From positions 1-6,060 of the forward strand of contig QNCB01000089.1 in assembly GCA_003644335.1 (NCBI GenBank): a stretch of DNA of 6,060 nucleotides. The letters are read 5' to 3'. Source of the DNA: Planctomycetota bacterium. GTDB taxonomy: Bacteria > Planctomycetota > Phycisphaerae > SM23-33. Made by a program: the position numbers and the translations under genes. The notes beneath the pieces were generated by a model, which worked only from the letters and a program-made list of their open reading frames with translations, did not search any database and was not told the DNA's origin. This document shows, piece after piece, positions 1-5,760 of the stretch (within the stretch, counting starts at the first letter, position 1; every line of letters begins with the position of its first letter).

Positions 1-777
1 GATGCGCATCTTGATTCTGCCGTCCAGCGGCACGCGTTTCTCCGCCAGGTCCATGCCGGAGAGAATTTTGAACCTGTTAACCACAGGGCCTTGCATTTTT
101 TTGGGGATATTGTCCCGCTCGATGCAGACGCCATCGATTCGATATCGAACGCGGACGCGGTTGACCATAGGCTCGATGTGAATATCGCTAGCCCGCATAT
201 TGACAGCCTCGGTGATGAGCATCCCCACGAGCCTGACGATGGGGGCGTCGCCCTCAGCCAACTCTTCCCCCTGGGCCATGAGGAGGTCTTCGTCTTCCTC
301 GTCGCCGAAATCCCGCACCGTCTGGTCGACGGATATGCTCGTGCCGACGTTTTGGTCGATATAAGCCTGGATTTTGGACTTGGACACCAACACCGGCACA
401 GGCTCTTCGTTCAGCATGAACCGGAGCATGTCTAGCGTCTCCAGGTCGAGCGGGTCGGTAATCGCGACCTTCAGCCGGCCTGCCTCATCCCTGCCCATCG
501 GCAGGACCAGGTGCCGCTTGATTCGATCCTCCGGGAGTAGGCTAATCTCCGTCGCATTGACGATATTCCGCTCGATGTCGACATATTCCATGTCGTACTG
601 CACCGCCAGGGCCTTGGTAACGTCCTCCTCGTCAGCCAGACCAAGCGCCTTCATAGCCTCGCCCAGCCTGACCCCCTCAGCCTCTGCATATTCCAACGCC
701 TCATCAACGCCAGCCGGGGAGACCACCGCCCATTCCGTGAGTATCTCGCCGAGCCTTTTCCTTTTTTTCGGTGGCAT
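1..777 (-). CDS. GspE/PulE/PilB-family secretion or pilus-assembly ATPase, N-terminal part (truncated by window edge)
   Basis: This is the first 259 residues of a hexameric ATPase that would power type II secretion or type IV pilus assembly from the cytoplasmic face of the inner membrane. Residues about 1-143 form an MshEN/T2SSE N-terminal domain, with the typical stretch around residues 81-110 (LPEDRIKRHLVLP, then VAITDPLD). An acidic linker (about 158-177) follows, and then the start of the ATPase module: APIVRLVGMLI (178-188), ASDIHIEP (196-203), VRYRIDG (210-216) and EKRVPLDGRI (246-255). All are hallmarks of the GspE/PulE/PilB family. The Walker A, Asp box, Walker B and tetracysteine regions lie beyond position 1, so catalytic integrity cannot be judged. 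The start is ATG at 777-775, preceded by AAGAAGGA with a short spacer. GspE, PilB and MshE cannot be told apart from this fragment, so no symbol is given. Confidence 0.93.
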   Translation of the reverse strand, partial: MPPKKRKRLGEILTEWAVVSPAGVDEALEYAEAEGVRLGEAMKALGLADEEDVTKALAVQYDMEYVDIERNIVNATEISLLPEDRIKRHLVLPMGRDEAGRLKVAITDPLDLETLDMLRFMLNEEPVPVLVSKSKIQAYIDQNVGTSISVDQTVRDFGDEEDEDLLMAQGEELAEGDAPIVRLVGMLITEAVNMRASDIHIEPMVNRVRVRYRIDGVCIERDNIPKKMQGPVVNRFKILSGMDLAEKRVPLDGRIKMRI

Positions 778-780
778 ATT

Positions 781-789
781 TTCCTTCTT
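781..789 (-). promoter_or_regulatory. Ribosome binding site of the GspE/PilB-type gene
   Basis: On the minus strand AAGAAGGAA lies just before the ATG at 777-775, with about 5 nt between GGA and the start codon. This purine-rich Shine-Dalgarno-like sequence supports that ATG. Confidence 0.6.
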
Positions 790-813
790 GTTGTAAAAAA
801 GTTTTCAGTTTTC

Positions 814-897
814 CCCAGCACTTATTTGCGTAAACCCAAAGTTGTCGTTCTTCCGCTCGACTTGATCATTTACCGAATGTAGCAAATAAGTGCTGGG
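814..897. repeat. Long inverted repeat (16-bp perfect arms, 52-bp spacer) upstream of the ATPase gene
   Basis: The left arm CCCAGCACTTATTTGC (814-829) is the exact reverse complement of the right arm at 882-897. A short inner match (GTAAA at 830-834, TTTAC at 869-873) could extend a stem. The element starts 37 bp upstream of the ATPase start codon, so it lies in the likely promoter or 5' leader. There is no T-run typical of an intrinsic terminator, and the 52-bp interior has no coding capacity. It could be a paired operator, a hairpin in the leader, or a small palindromic mobile repeat. The arms are seen directly; the role is unknown. Confidence 0.75.
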
Positions 898-1300
898 TCA
901 GTAATCAGTAGTAGCAACAGCAAAAACAACAACAAAAAAACAGCAACTACGAAAGACACGAAAACCGCGAAAGGTTTATATTGCTGACTCCTGACTCCTG
1001 AATCCTAACCACTTTCTCAGCTTCGCGTTCTTTCGCGTGTTTCGTAATTTAAAATATCTGTGCATATCCGCGGTTCTCTTGGCGATGAAAGGCTATCGGG
1101 ATTTTATCGGACCCAGCCCTCGCGTACAAGATTTATTACTGACTTCTGACTTCTCTGGGCATCTTGCCCATGCAAAAACGTGATTGCAAACACCACAACC
1201 ACGGCACCCGGCGTCTCGCCCATGTTTTTCTGTTCTTCTTTTTTTCTTTTTCTTTTTCGCTTTTACTGATAACTGATAACTGATAACTGCCCCCTGCCTT
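898..1300. repeat. Gene-free region rich in simple and dispersed repeats
   Basis: No credible gene is seen. From left to right it holds a CAGCAACA/AAAAACAACAA-rich stretch (about 908-956), an ACGAAAGACACGAAAACCGCGAAAG-like block (about 948-973) and, in imperfect inverted orientation, a CGCGTTCTTTCGCGTGTTTCG-like block (about 1024-1045). Between these lie tandem CTGACTC/CTGAATC units (984-1006). TGACTTCTGACTTCT follows (about 1140-1154), then a pyrimidine tract (about 1229-1264) and a 7-bp tandem repeat (1265-1289). Relatives of the CTGACTCCTGA and CAGCAACA units recur at 5874-5950. The patchwork looks like accumulated non-coding repeats, not a decayed gene. Confidence 0.7.
1265..1289. repeat. 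Tandem 7-bp repeat (ACTGATA, 3.6 copies)
   Basis: Three perfect ACTGATA units followed by ACTG. It begins 11 bp beyond the stop codon of the minus-strand release-factor-like gene. It has no dyad symmetry and so is not a terminator hairpin. Such a short perfect array could vary in copy number by slippage. Confidence 0.8.
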
Positions 1301-1864
1301 CTACTTCACAGATCCCAAGCCGTGGCGTTTGCGGATTTTTTGCACCTCAGCCAAGAGGTGTCGCTGAGACTTGAACGCCGCGGTCAGGTTGCCTGTGGTT
1401 ATGCCCAGCCTATCCCCAGCCGAGCTTAGACGGCCCTCTTCCTCGTCAAGAATGTCTAACAAATAAGCAGCTATCTGCCAAAATCGCGGGTTTTTCCGGC
1501 CTATAGTCAGCCGGGCCAAACCCGCGCCAGGCCCTTTGGTCACAACACGCATACACTCTGCCACCGCAACGGGCAAAACTTCAGCGTCGCTTCCCCCATC
1601 GCTGTCTTCCCCTGCAGAGCGTCGCAACTTCAGAGCGATGTTCATACGAAGCCTGCGCATCGCCAGCGTGCGATTGGAATGTTGCGAGCGGGAATCGTTA
1701 GCTGTAGCCGAGATGCCGCTGGGACGATGCCGTAGCCGCACCGCGGAGGAAACCTTATTGCGATGCTGCCCGCCAGGCCCCGAAGCCTTGTATATGTGGA
1801 CGTCGCACTGGGCGAGAAGTTCCTCGTCGCTCCCAGCCAAAATTTCCACCGCCGGTTTACACAT
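1301..1864 (-). CDS. Peptide chain release factor-like protein (RF-1 GGQ domain)
   Basis: This 187-residue protein (from the preferred start) carries the class I release-factor catalytic domain, which triggers peptidyl-tRNA hydrolysis in the ribosomal peptidyl transferase centre. The signature SGPGGQHRNKVSSAVRLRH is at about residues 28-46, with GGQ at 31-33, followed by the conserved-type segment SRSQHSNRTLAMRRL (58-72). It lacks the stop-codon-recognition domains of RF1/RF2, so it resembles stand-alone GGQ proteins such as ArfB/YaeJ or RF-H. Unlike ArfB, it does not end in a long strongly basic tail. Instead, residues about 122-187 look helical (RFWQIAAYLLDILDEEEGR, then SAGDRLGITTGNLTAAFKSQ). 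A role in ribosome rescue is inferred only. The frame stays open up to ATG 1981, but residues upstream of the ATG at 1864 are encoded by intergenic repeats. I therefore choose ATG 1864-1862, though no strong ribosome binding site precedes it. ATG 1933, behind a GGGGGAG run, is the main alternative. Confidence 0.85.
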   Translation of the reverse strand: MCKPAVEILAGSDEELLAQCDVHIYKASGPGGQHRNKVSSAVRLRHRPSGISATANDSRSQHSNRTLAMRRLRMNIALKLRRSAGEDSDGGSDAEVLPVAVAECMRVVTKGPGAGLARLTIGRKNPRFWQIAAYLLDILDEEEGRLSSAGDRLGITTGNLTAAFKSQRHLLAEVQKIRKRHGLGSVK

Positions 1865-1875
1865 ATTAAAAGTTA

Positions 1876-1920
1876 CCATGAACACAAAGCTCACCAGGAA
1901 GCACATGAAGAGCACGAAGT
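1876..1920. repeat. Degenerate CACGAAG-type repeat array
   Basis: Imperfect units resembling AACACAAAG, CACCAGGAAG, CACATGAAG and CACGAAG follow one another with a period near 10-12 bp. A related block (CACCACGAAGCGCACGAAG) lies at 2171-2189. On the minus strand this array encodes an apparent hydrophobic segment of the extended release-factor-like frame. That segment is therefore probably a translation artefact and not a membrane helix. Confidence 0.6.
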
Positions 1921-1948
1921 TTTTTTGTTTCATTCCTGCCAAGCTCCC

Positions 1949-1989
1949 CCCCGTGTCATTCCCGCGAAGGCGGGAATCCATGTTTTTTC
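1949..1989. repeat. Dispersed palindromic repeat, dRS3-like, copy 1
   Basis: A 41-bp unit contains a perfect stem ATTCCCGC/GCGGGAAT (1958-1965 and 1970-1977) around a GAAG loop. The same unit recurs at 5833-5873 with 5 differences out of 41. It resembles the neisserial dRS3 repeat (ATTCCC-N8-GGGAAT). Elements of this kind produce spurious peptides such as MDSRLRGND, which is how the extended frame on the minus strand begins here. Confidence 0.8.
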
Positions 1990-2015
1990 TTTTTGTTCTT
2001 TTTGTTCTTCGTCAT

Positions 2016-2062
2016 TCTAAATTCGTTATTGATTCGTCATTCGGGCTTCGTCATTCGTCATT
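2016..2062. repeat. ATTCGTCATT-type tandem-like repeat
   Basis: Variants of the unit ATTCGT/ATTCGTCATT are strung together (ATTCTAAATTCG, ATTGATTCGTCATTCGGG, TTCGTCATTCGTCATT). Similar units in reverse orientation occur after the ComEA-like gene (5755-5808). No coding signal is seen. Confidence 0.55.
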
Positions 2063-2142
2063 TTCCGTCCAACCATGGCTACCCCGCAAACAGCCGCGGT
2101 CTAGACATGCCACCCGACATGTGTAGCGTGTACCCAAACTCT

Positions 2143-2162
2143 CACAGCCGAGGGCGACTGTG
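2143..2162. repeat. Short hairpin CACAGCCG...CGACTGTG
   Basis: CACAGCCG (2143-2150) and CGACTGTG (2155-2162) form an 8-bp stem with a 4-base loop. Transcribed from the minus strand, the single imperfect position becomes a U-G wobble, so the stem is fully paired. It lies 91 bp past the stop of the minus-strand secreted-protein gene, but no U-tract follows. A dispersed palindromic repeat is more likely than an intrinsic terminator. Confidence 0.5.
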
Positions 2163-2170
2163 CTACATTT

Positions 2171-2236
2171 CACCACGAAGCGCACGAAGTTTGTTTGTTT
2201 CTAAAAACACTTCACGTCCTTTATGAACTTCATGGT
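2171..2236. repeat. Imperfect inverted repeat built of CACGAAG-type units
   Basis: CACCACGAAGCGCACGAAG (2171-2189) is followed by a T-rich spacer and then, in opposite orientation, by CTTCACGTCC and AACTTCATGGT (2210-2236). The arms share the CACGAAG/CTTCGTG theme with mismatches. The element ends 16 bp before the stop codon of the minus-strand gene, so it would be in its 3' untranslated region and could act as a weak stem-loop. Confidence 0.5.
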
Positions 2237-2252
2237 AAAAATCACTTGGCTA

Positions 2253-3335
2253 CTACTCCCTGCCGGTGAACACGCGGGTTTGGGAACGATATTTATTCGA
2301 CTGCATACTGCCGTCGGGCTTGGCTGATCGCACGGTTAGATACCCATGCAACAGGCCTGTCTTGGGGTCGTACCATTGCGAAAGATTTTTAACGAACAAA
2401 CCTTTAGGCTCGATAATCTCAGGCTGCTGGCCAACAAGTTGCCAATTCAATCCGTCCGGCGACCACAGCCTCCATATCGCAACCGGAGGCCAACGTTCGC
2501 TCAGCGTCATGCTCCAGCCATTTTTGCCCAGCTTGACCACGTGCGGAAAAATCATGCCCTTGCCAGCCAAGGCTGGAATAAGATTGATTATCTTGCCCTT
2601 GGCGTCGCGATAGAAAACCCAATTCTTGCCGTCGTTGGAGAAGAGAATATTGACCGCCCCCCAGCTGGAATAATGGCTGGTGAAAAACACGTACCTGTTT
2701 TCCAGCGGATTTTCGCGATTCAGCCCAGCGGGCTTGTCAGGCTGATAGAAAAAACCCCCGCCATCGGAGTGAACGTGCTTCTTGGCGTTGTCGCCGAACT
2801 CGTTCCAGATTTCGCCTTTGAGCCTGCCATGATATTTCCACGTGCCGCCCTTGCCGGTTTTGCTGGTTACCAAGGCTGGGTAAACTCGCCTGTCGACCGG
2901 CATGTAGTCTCGGCAAACATGAACGATACCCACGAATCCGTGGTCCGGATGCCAATCGATAAAGGGTCTCGTGATGCATCTCTTGGGGTAGGGCTTGCCG
3001 GTCTTCTTGTCCGGCAGGTCGTCAATCTGCGAATTGGCTACCACCACGCCGTCGGACTTGAAGTTGCCCAGCGACGTACCCGTCCACATCTCCAAGCCAT
3101 CCGTCAGCTTGCCCCATGTGTTGACGAACGCGGCGTACTTGTCAGGCCCGGTGCGAACCATCGTCATATAGGCCCCCACGATCGTGCAGGTGTCCGGCGA
3201 GAAAGGCTTCTCCCAGTGCTTGGCTGCAACCGGACGAGGCGGGGCCAGCTCGTCGCCCAAAACCTTATCCGCCGCCAGGGCCAAGCCTGAGCCAACATAT
3301 CCAAGCAACAAACTCGCTATCAGTATTCTAGTCAT
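2253..3335 (-). CDS. Secreted protein, probable sialidase/GH43-like beta-propeller
   Basis: A 360-residue protein with a clear Sec signal peptide: charged start MTR, hydrophobic core to about residue 18, and an ALA cleavage site after about residue 21. The mature part is rich in Trp, Tyr and Gly. It carries two Asp-box-like motifs of the form S-x-D-G-x-N-W (S233-W239 and S292-W298), spaced as in repeated propeller blades, plus strand-turn patterns such as NRYVFFTSHYSSWGAVNILF (213-232). This fits a sialidase-like or GH43/GH32-like five- or six-bladed propeller acting outside the cytoplasm on glycans. The fold is inferred; no catalytic triad could be assigned. Start ATG 3335-3333 has GAAAGG nine bases upstream, and the stop is TAG at 2255-2253. 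It is transcribed divergently from the GH10-like gene, which hints at related substrates. Real gene: very likely. Exact family: uncertain. Confidence 0.88.
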   Translation of the reverse strand: MTRILIASLLLGYVGSGLALAADKVLGDELAPPRPVAAKHWEKPFSPDTCTIVGAYMTMVRTGPDKYAAFVNTWGKLTDGLEMWTGTSLGNFKSDGVVVANSQIDDLPDKKTGKPYPKRCITRPFIDWHPDHGFVGIVHVCRDYMPVDRRVYPALVTSKTGKGGTWKYHGRLKGEIWNEFGDNAKKHVHSDGGGFFYQPDKPAGLNRENPLENRYVFFTSHYSSWGAVNILFSNDGKNWVFYRDAKGKIINLIPALAGKGMIFPHVVKLGKNGWSMTLSERWPPVAIWRLWSPDGLNWQLVGQQPEIIEPKGLFVKNLSQWYDPKTGLLHGYLTVRSAKPDGSMQSNKYRSQTRVFTGRE

Positions 3336-3344
3336 TTCAAATTA

Positions 3345-3350
3345 CCTTTC
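3345..3350 (-). promoter_or_regulatory. Ribosome binding site of the secreted propeller-like gene
   Basis: GAAAGG on the minus strand, nine bases before the ATG at 3335-3333. It supports this start, which also gives a well-formed signal peptide. Confidence 0.55.
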
Positions 3351-3431
3351 CGCCGAAACGCTCAGCTTTTGTTGAACAGAGACTTGCCCAAACGCACATC
3401 GGCGACCGCCATGGGCTTGGCTGATGATTCT

Positions 3432-3437
3432 ATTATA
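3432..3437 (-). promoter_or_regulatory. Candidate -10 box (TATAAT) for the secreted propeller-like gene
   Basis: A perfect TATAAT on the minus strand, 97 bp upstream of the start codon. No convincing -35 hexamer is present at 16-18 bp spacing (the sequence there is near AAGGGT) and there is no extended TGn. It is a weak candidate only. Confidence 0.3.
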
Positions 3438-3503
3438 TCCACAGCCAAACTGAAACCCTTTTCCACCCACCGATTGTCGACTCGCCTATTTGCCTATCAT
3501 CAA

Positions 3504-3749
3504 GAGTCCACGGATTACACGGATCAAAAAAAGATTTAGTGAACCTTCGGTTTCGCAGATTTTCTTTTGGATTACACAGCCATCCCATAACACGATGGAT
3601 TGACATTCCGAAGACCCAATAGCTGCCCCGTATGTTTGTTGGTTAAAATGCAATTAACAACCGAATTTCTGCTGTCTATGGGATAGCTGTGTTTTGATAA
3701 AAAAAATCCGTGTAGTCTTCTTCTAAAAATCCGTGTAATCCGTGGACTC
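3504..3749. repeat. 246-bp nested inverted-repeat element in the divergent intergenic region
   Basis: The outer arms are 21 bp and perfect (3504-3524 and 3729-3749), containing CCACGGATTACACGGAT and its complement. A second nested pair, ACACAGCCATCCCATA (3574-3589) against its complement at 3677-3692, matches at 15 of 16 positions. A partial extra copy of the outer unit sits inside the right side (ATCCGTGTAG, about 3706-3715). The order is the same on both sides, so the element could fold as a long imperfect hairpin. No reading frame inside looks like a gene. The right edge is only 14 bp from the proposed TTG start of the GH10-like gene, so it overlaps that gene's likely promoter or leader. 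It may be a MITE-like element or two repeats inserted head to head. Confidence 0.7.
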
Positions 3750-3763
3750 CTATTCCCTACTTA

Positions 3764-5338
3764 TTGAAAATCAGGCTGGTATGGTTTACTCTTTGTGGCA
3801 TGTTAACTTTCGAGGCATATAGCGCCGGTGTGGCCCGGGCGGATGTGGATTTGTCCGGTGCGTACGTTTTCGCGCAGGATGGCATACCGGTTCGGGCGGA
3901 TCTGGTCGCGCGGGGTAATCAAATCGACTGCATGAAAAATTCGCCAGGCCCGGCTGGGCTGGCGGTGATGTGGGACGTGGGGGAAAACGGCAAATATCTG
4001 CTGAGCACCACTCGCCTGCGCGACCGCAAAAAGCCTTACAATCTGAACCTGGAACTCGCCCGGGCCAGGATGATGAGGCTTTATCAAAAACGCGAAGACT
4101 GGAGCCTGTTCGACCGGGACGAAGCGAAAGAATGCAACGAAGAATTCGACAAAATTCGCAGGGTGTTTATCGAGGCTTTGCAGCTTGACGTAACGGACCC
4201 GCCCGGGGCGTCGCTGCTGGCGGACGAAGCACTCAACGAGGCGATGCTCTTCGGCGAGAAGATGGCCCTGCTCCAGGCCAGGCTGATTCTGCGCCGGCGG
4301 ACGAGCGGGCGTCGCATACCGTTTGGCACGAGCGTAAGTATCGATGACGACGTCCAGGCCATGGAGAAACGTATCGTCGGGACGATGGATTTTTTGTCCG
4401 TGCCAACGCCATGGCGGCTGTGCGAGCCAAACGAGGGCAAGGCGAGCTTCGAGCAGATCGACAAATGGATGAACTTCGCAGCTCGACAGGGCCTGGCTGT
4501 CCATGCCGGGCCGCTGGTGAGCTTCGCGCCGGAAGAGCTGCCCGAGTGGGCGTTCCTGCGGCAGGGTGACGACTTCGCCGCACTGCGAACGATGATTGGA
4601 AATCAGATCGACAGGGTGGTTACACGATACGCCAAGCACGTCAGGCTGTGGAATGTCGCAGCCGGGCTGCACTGCGTGAATAGCTTTAACCTGAGCTTCG
4701 AGCAAATATCCGAACTGACGAGGCTGGTCTGCCGGCAGGTAAAAACCCTCGCCCCGCAAAGTCAGGTTTTGCTGGACATACCCCTGCCCTGGGGCGAATA
4801 CTACGCTCGCAACCAGCGAACCGTCCCGCCATTGCTCTTTGCGGACATGGCTTACCAAAACGATATAAAGTTCGACGCCTTCGGGCTGCACCTCGAGATG
4901 GGCGTGGCGACAGACGGGTATTTCGTCCGCGATTTGCTGGAGATAGGCGCTCGACTCGACGAGTTTTCGCCCTACGGCAAGGCCATTCATATCACCGCCT
5001 GCCAAGTGCCCTCCAGCGACAAGCCCGACCCCCTGGCCAGCTGGGGCCTGGGCGAGGACGTAACCCGGGCGGGACGATGGCACCAACCCTGGTCGCCCAG
5101 GCTGCAAGCGGAATGGTTGCAGGCGATATATCGCCTGGCTATGGGTCGCGGAGCCGTCGAGAGCATCTGCTGGGGAAACCTGGGAGACCTCGGCGGACAT
5201 TACCTGCCAAACGGAGGTCTGGTTGACGCTCGCGGCAAGGGGAAATTGGCCTATCGCGAACTGCGAGACCTCCGCTCGGGCAAGCGGAAACATAGCCACG
5301 GCCATCATCACAGCCATCACGACGCGGAGGAACAATAA
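3764..5338 (+). CDS. Secreted GH10 (endo-xylanase family)-like protein lacking both catalytic glutamates
   Basis: A 524-residue exported protein with a signal peptide at residues 1-26 (KIRLVWFTLCGMLTF core, cleavage near VARA|DV). A family-specific N-terminal region (27-190) of unknown role precedes a GH10-like TIM barrel (about 190-505). GH10 landmarks are the strand-3 region VHAGPLVSF...LPEW (246-262), the strand-4 region VRLWNVAAGLH (293-303), the strand-7 segment GKAIHITACQV (405-415) and the terminal ICWGNLGD...KLAYREL (468-500). In active GH10 enzymes the acid/base sits in WDVVNE and the nucleophile in ITE. Here these positions are G301 and A412, so glycoside hydrolysis by the usual retaining mechanism is unlikely. 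A carbohydrate-binding or scaffold role is inferred. The last residues hold seven histidines within 510-519. The start is TTG, chosen because it gives a full signal peptide; the next ATG (3800) would lose the basic n-region. No clear ribosome binding site is seen. The stop overlaps the next gene. Confidence 0.9.
   Translation: MKIRLVWFTLCGMLTFEAYSAGVARADVDLSGAYVFAQDGIPVRADLVARGNQIDCMKNSPGPAGLAVMWDVGENGKYLLSTTRLRDRKKPYNLNLELARARMMRLYQKREDWSLFDRDEAKECNEEFDKIRRVFIEALQLDVTDPPGASLLADEALNEAMLFGEKMALLQARLILRRRTSGRRIPFGTSVSIDDDVQAMEKRIVGTMDFLSVPTPWRLCEPNEGKASFEQIDKWMNFAARQGLAVHAGPLVSFAPEELPEWAFLRQGDDFAALRTMIGNQIDRVVTRYAKHVRLWNVAAGLHCVNSFNLSFEQISELTRLVCRQVKTLAPQSQVLLDIPLPWGEYYARNQRTVPPLLFADMAYQNDIKFDAFGLHLEMGVATDGYFVRDLLEIGARLDEFSPYGKAIHITACQVPSSDKPDPLASWGLGEDVTRAGRWHQPWSPRLQAEWLQAIYRLAMGRGAVESICWGNLGDLGGHYLPNGGLVDARGKGKLAYRELRDLRSGKRKHSHGHHHSHHDAEEQ
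5326..5330 (+). promoter_or_regulatory. Ribosome binding site of the ComEA-like gene
   Basis: A perfect GGAGG seven bases before the ATG at 5338. It lies inside the last codons of the GH10-like gene, whose TAA overlaps the ATG by one base. This arrangement favours translational coupling. Confidence 0.8.
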
Positions 5339-5760
5339 TGCCCAGGCCCGCTACCACGCTCGATACGAGTCTTACCCGGGCGAATCTGTTGGCGTTGGCT
5401 GTTTTGTGCGTCTTGGGTGCAGCGGGGTTGGCTTGGCAGATGTCAGGCCGAGCGTGGTTCGTCGAGAGCCCAGCGGTGGATCGGCCAAGGGTGCGACAGG
5501 CTCAGGAGAAAATAGACCCAAACACCGCCGGGGTCGCTTCGCTCCGCAGGCTGCCGGGCATTGGTGAAGTCCGGGCCAGAGACATCGTGCAGTATCGAGA
5601 CGAGCATGGGCCTGGCGCGTTCAAGTCAGCCAACGACCTGAGGGAAATACCGGGCATCGGCAAGGGAACCCTCAGGAAAATCTCGCCATACCTGGCCCCG
5701 CCGGACACCTGGCGGGGCGACGGAAAAATACCCAAGGCTCAAATACCCAATGACCATTGA
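5338..5760 (+). CDS. comEA: ComEA-like helix-hairpin-helix DNA-binding membrane protein
   Basis: A 140-residue protein with one N-terminal membrane helix (about residues 15-34), a short linker, and a ComEA-type double helix-hairpin-helix domain (about 57-120). The domain opens with KIDPNTAGVASLRRLPGIG; the hairpins are LPGIGEVRARDIVQYR (72-87) and IPGIGKGTLRKISPYL (104-119). ComEA proteins bind double-stranded DNA outside the inner membrane during natural transformation, but many bacteria carry short ComEA-like proteins with no proven uptake role. ATG 5338 follows a strong GGAGG and overlaps the stop of the GH10-like gene, so the two are probably one operon. The last residues (about 129-140) are encoded by AAATACCCAA repeat units that also occur outside the gene, so the C-terminus seems to run into repeat DNA. 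The family call is firm; a competence function is inferred. Confidence 0.92.
   Translation: MPRPATTLDTSLTRANLLALAVLCVLGAAGLAWQMSGRAWFVESPAVDRPRVRQAQEKIDPNTAGVASLRRLPGIGEVRARDIVQYRDEHGPGAFKSANDLREIPGIGKGTLRKISPYLAPPDTWRGDGKIPKAQIPNDH

Noticed and set aside
91..796. Two overlapping plus-strand open frames (91-435 and 374-796)
   Set aside because: Both lie opposite the GspE/PilB-type gene, whose family motifs are unmistakable on the minus strand.
1265..1289. CRISPR-like array
   Set aside because: The unit is only 7 bp and contiguous, with no spacers.
2143..2162. Intrinsic terminator for the secreted propeller-like gene
   Set aside because: The hairpin is good on the minus strand but no U-tract follows, and it is 91 bp from the stop.
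1536..2226. Plus-strand frames at 1536-2126, 1763-2020 and 1993-2226
   Set aside because: They are opposite the release-factor-like gene or read through dispersed repeats (the VIPAKAGIH and PRRRES peptides are typical artefacts of such palindromes).
2346..3290. 314-codon open frame on the plus strand
   Set aside because: Shadow of the secreted propeller-like gene on the minus strand; low-quality composition and no family resemblance.
3803..5335. 510-codon open frame on the minus strand opposite the GH10-like gene
   Set aside because: Shadow of the GC-rich plus-strand gene: no recognisable domain, whereas the plus strand shows clear GH10 landmarks and a signal peptide.
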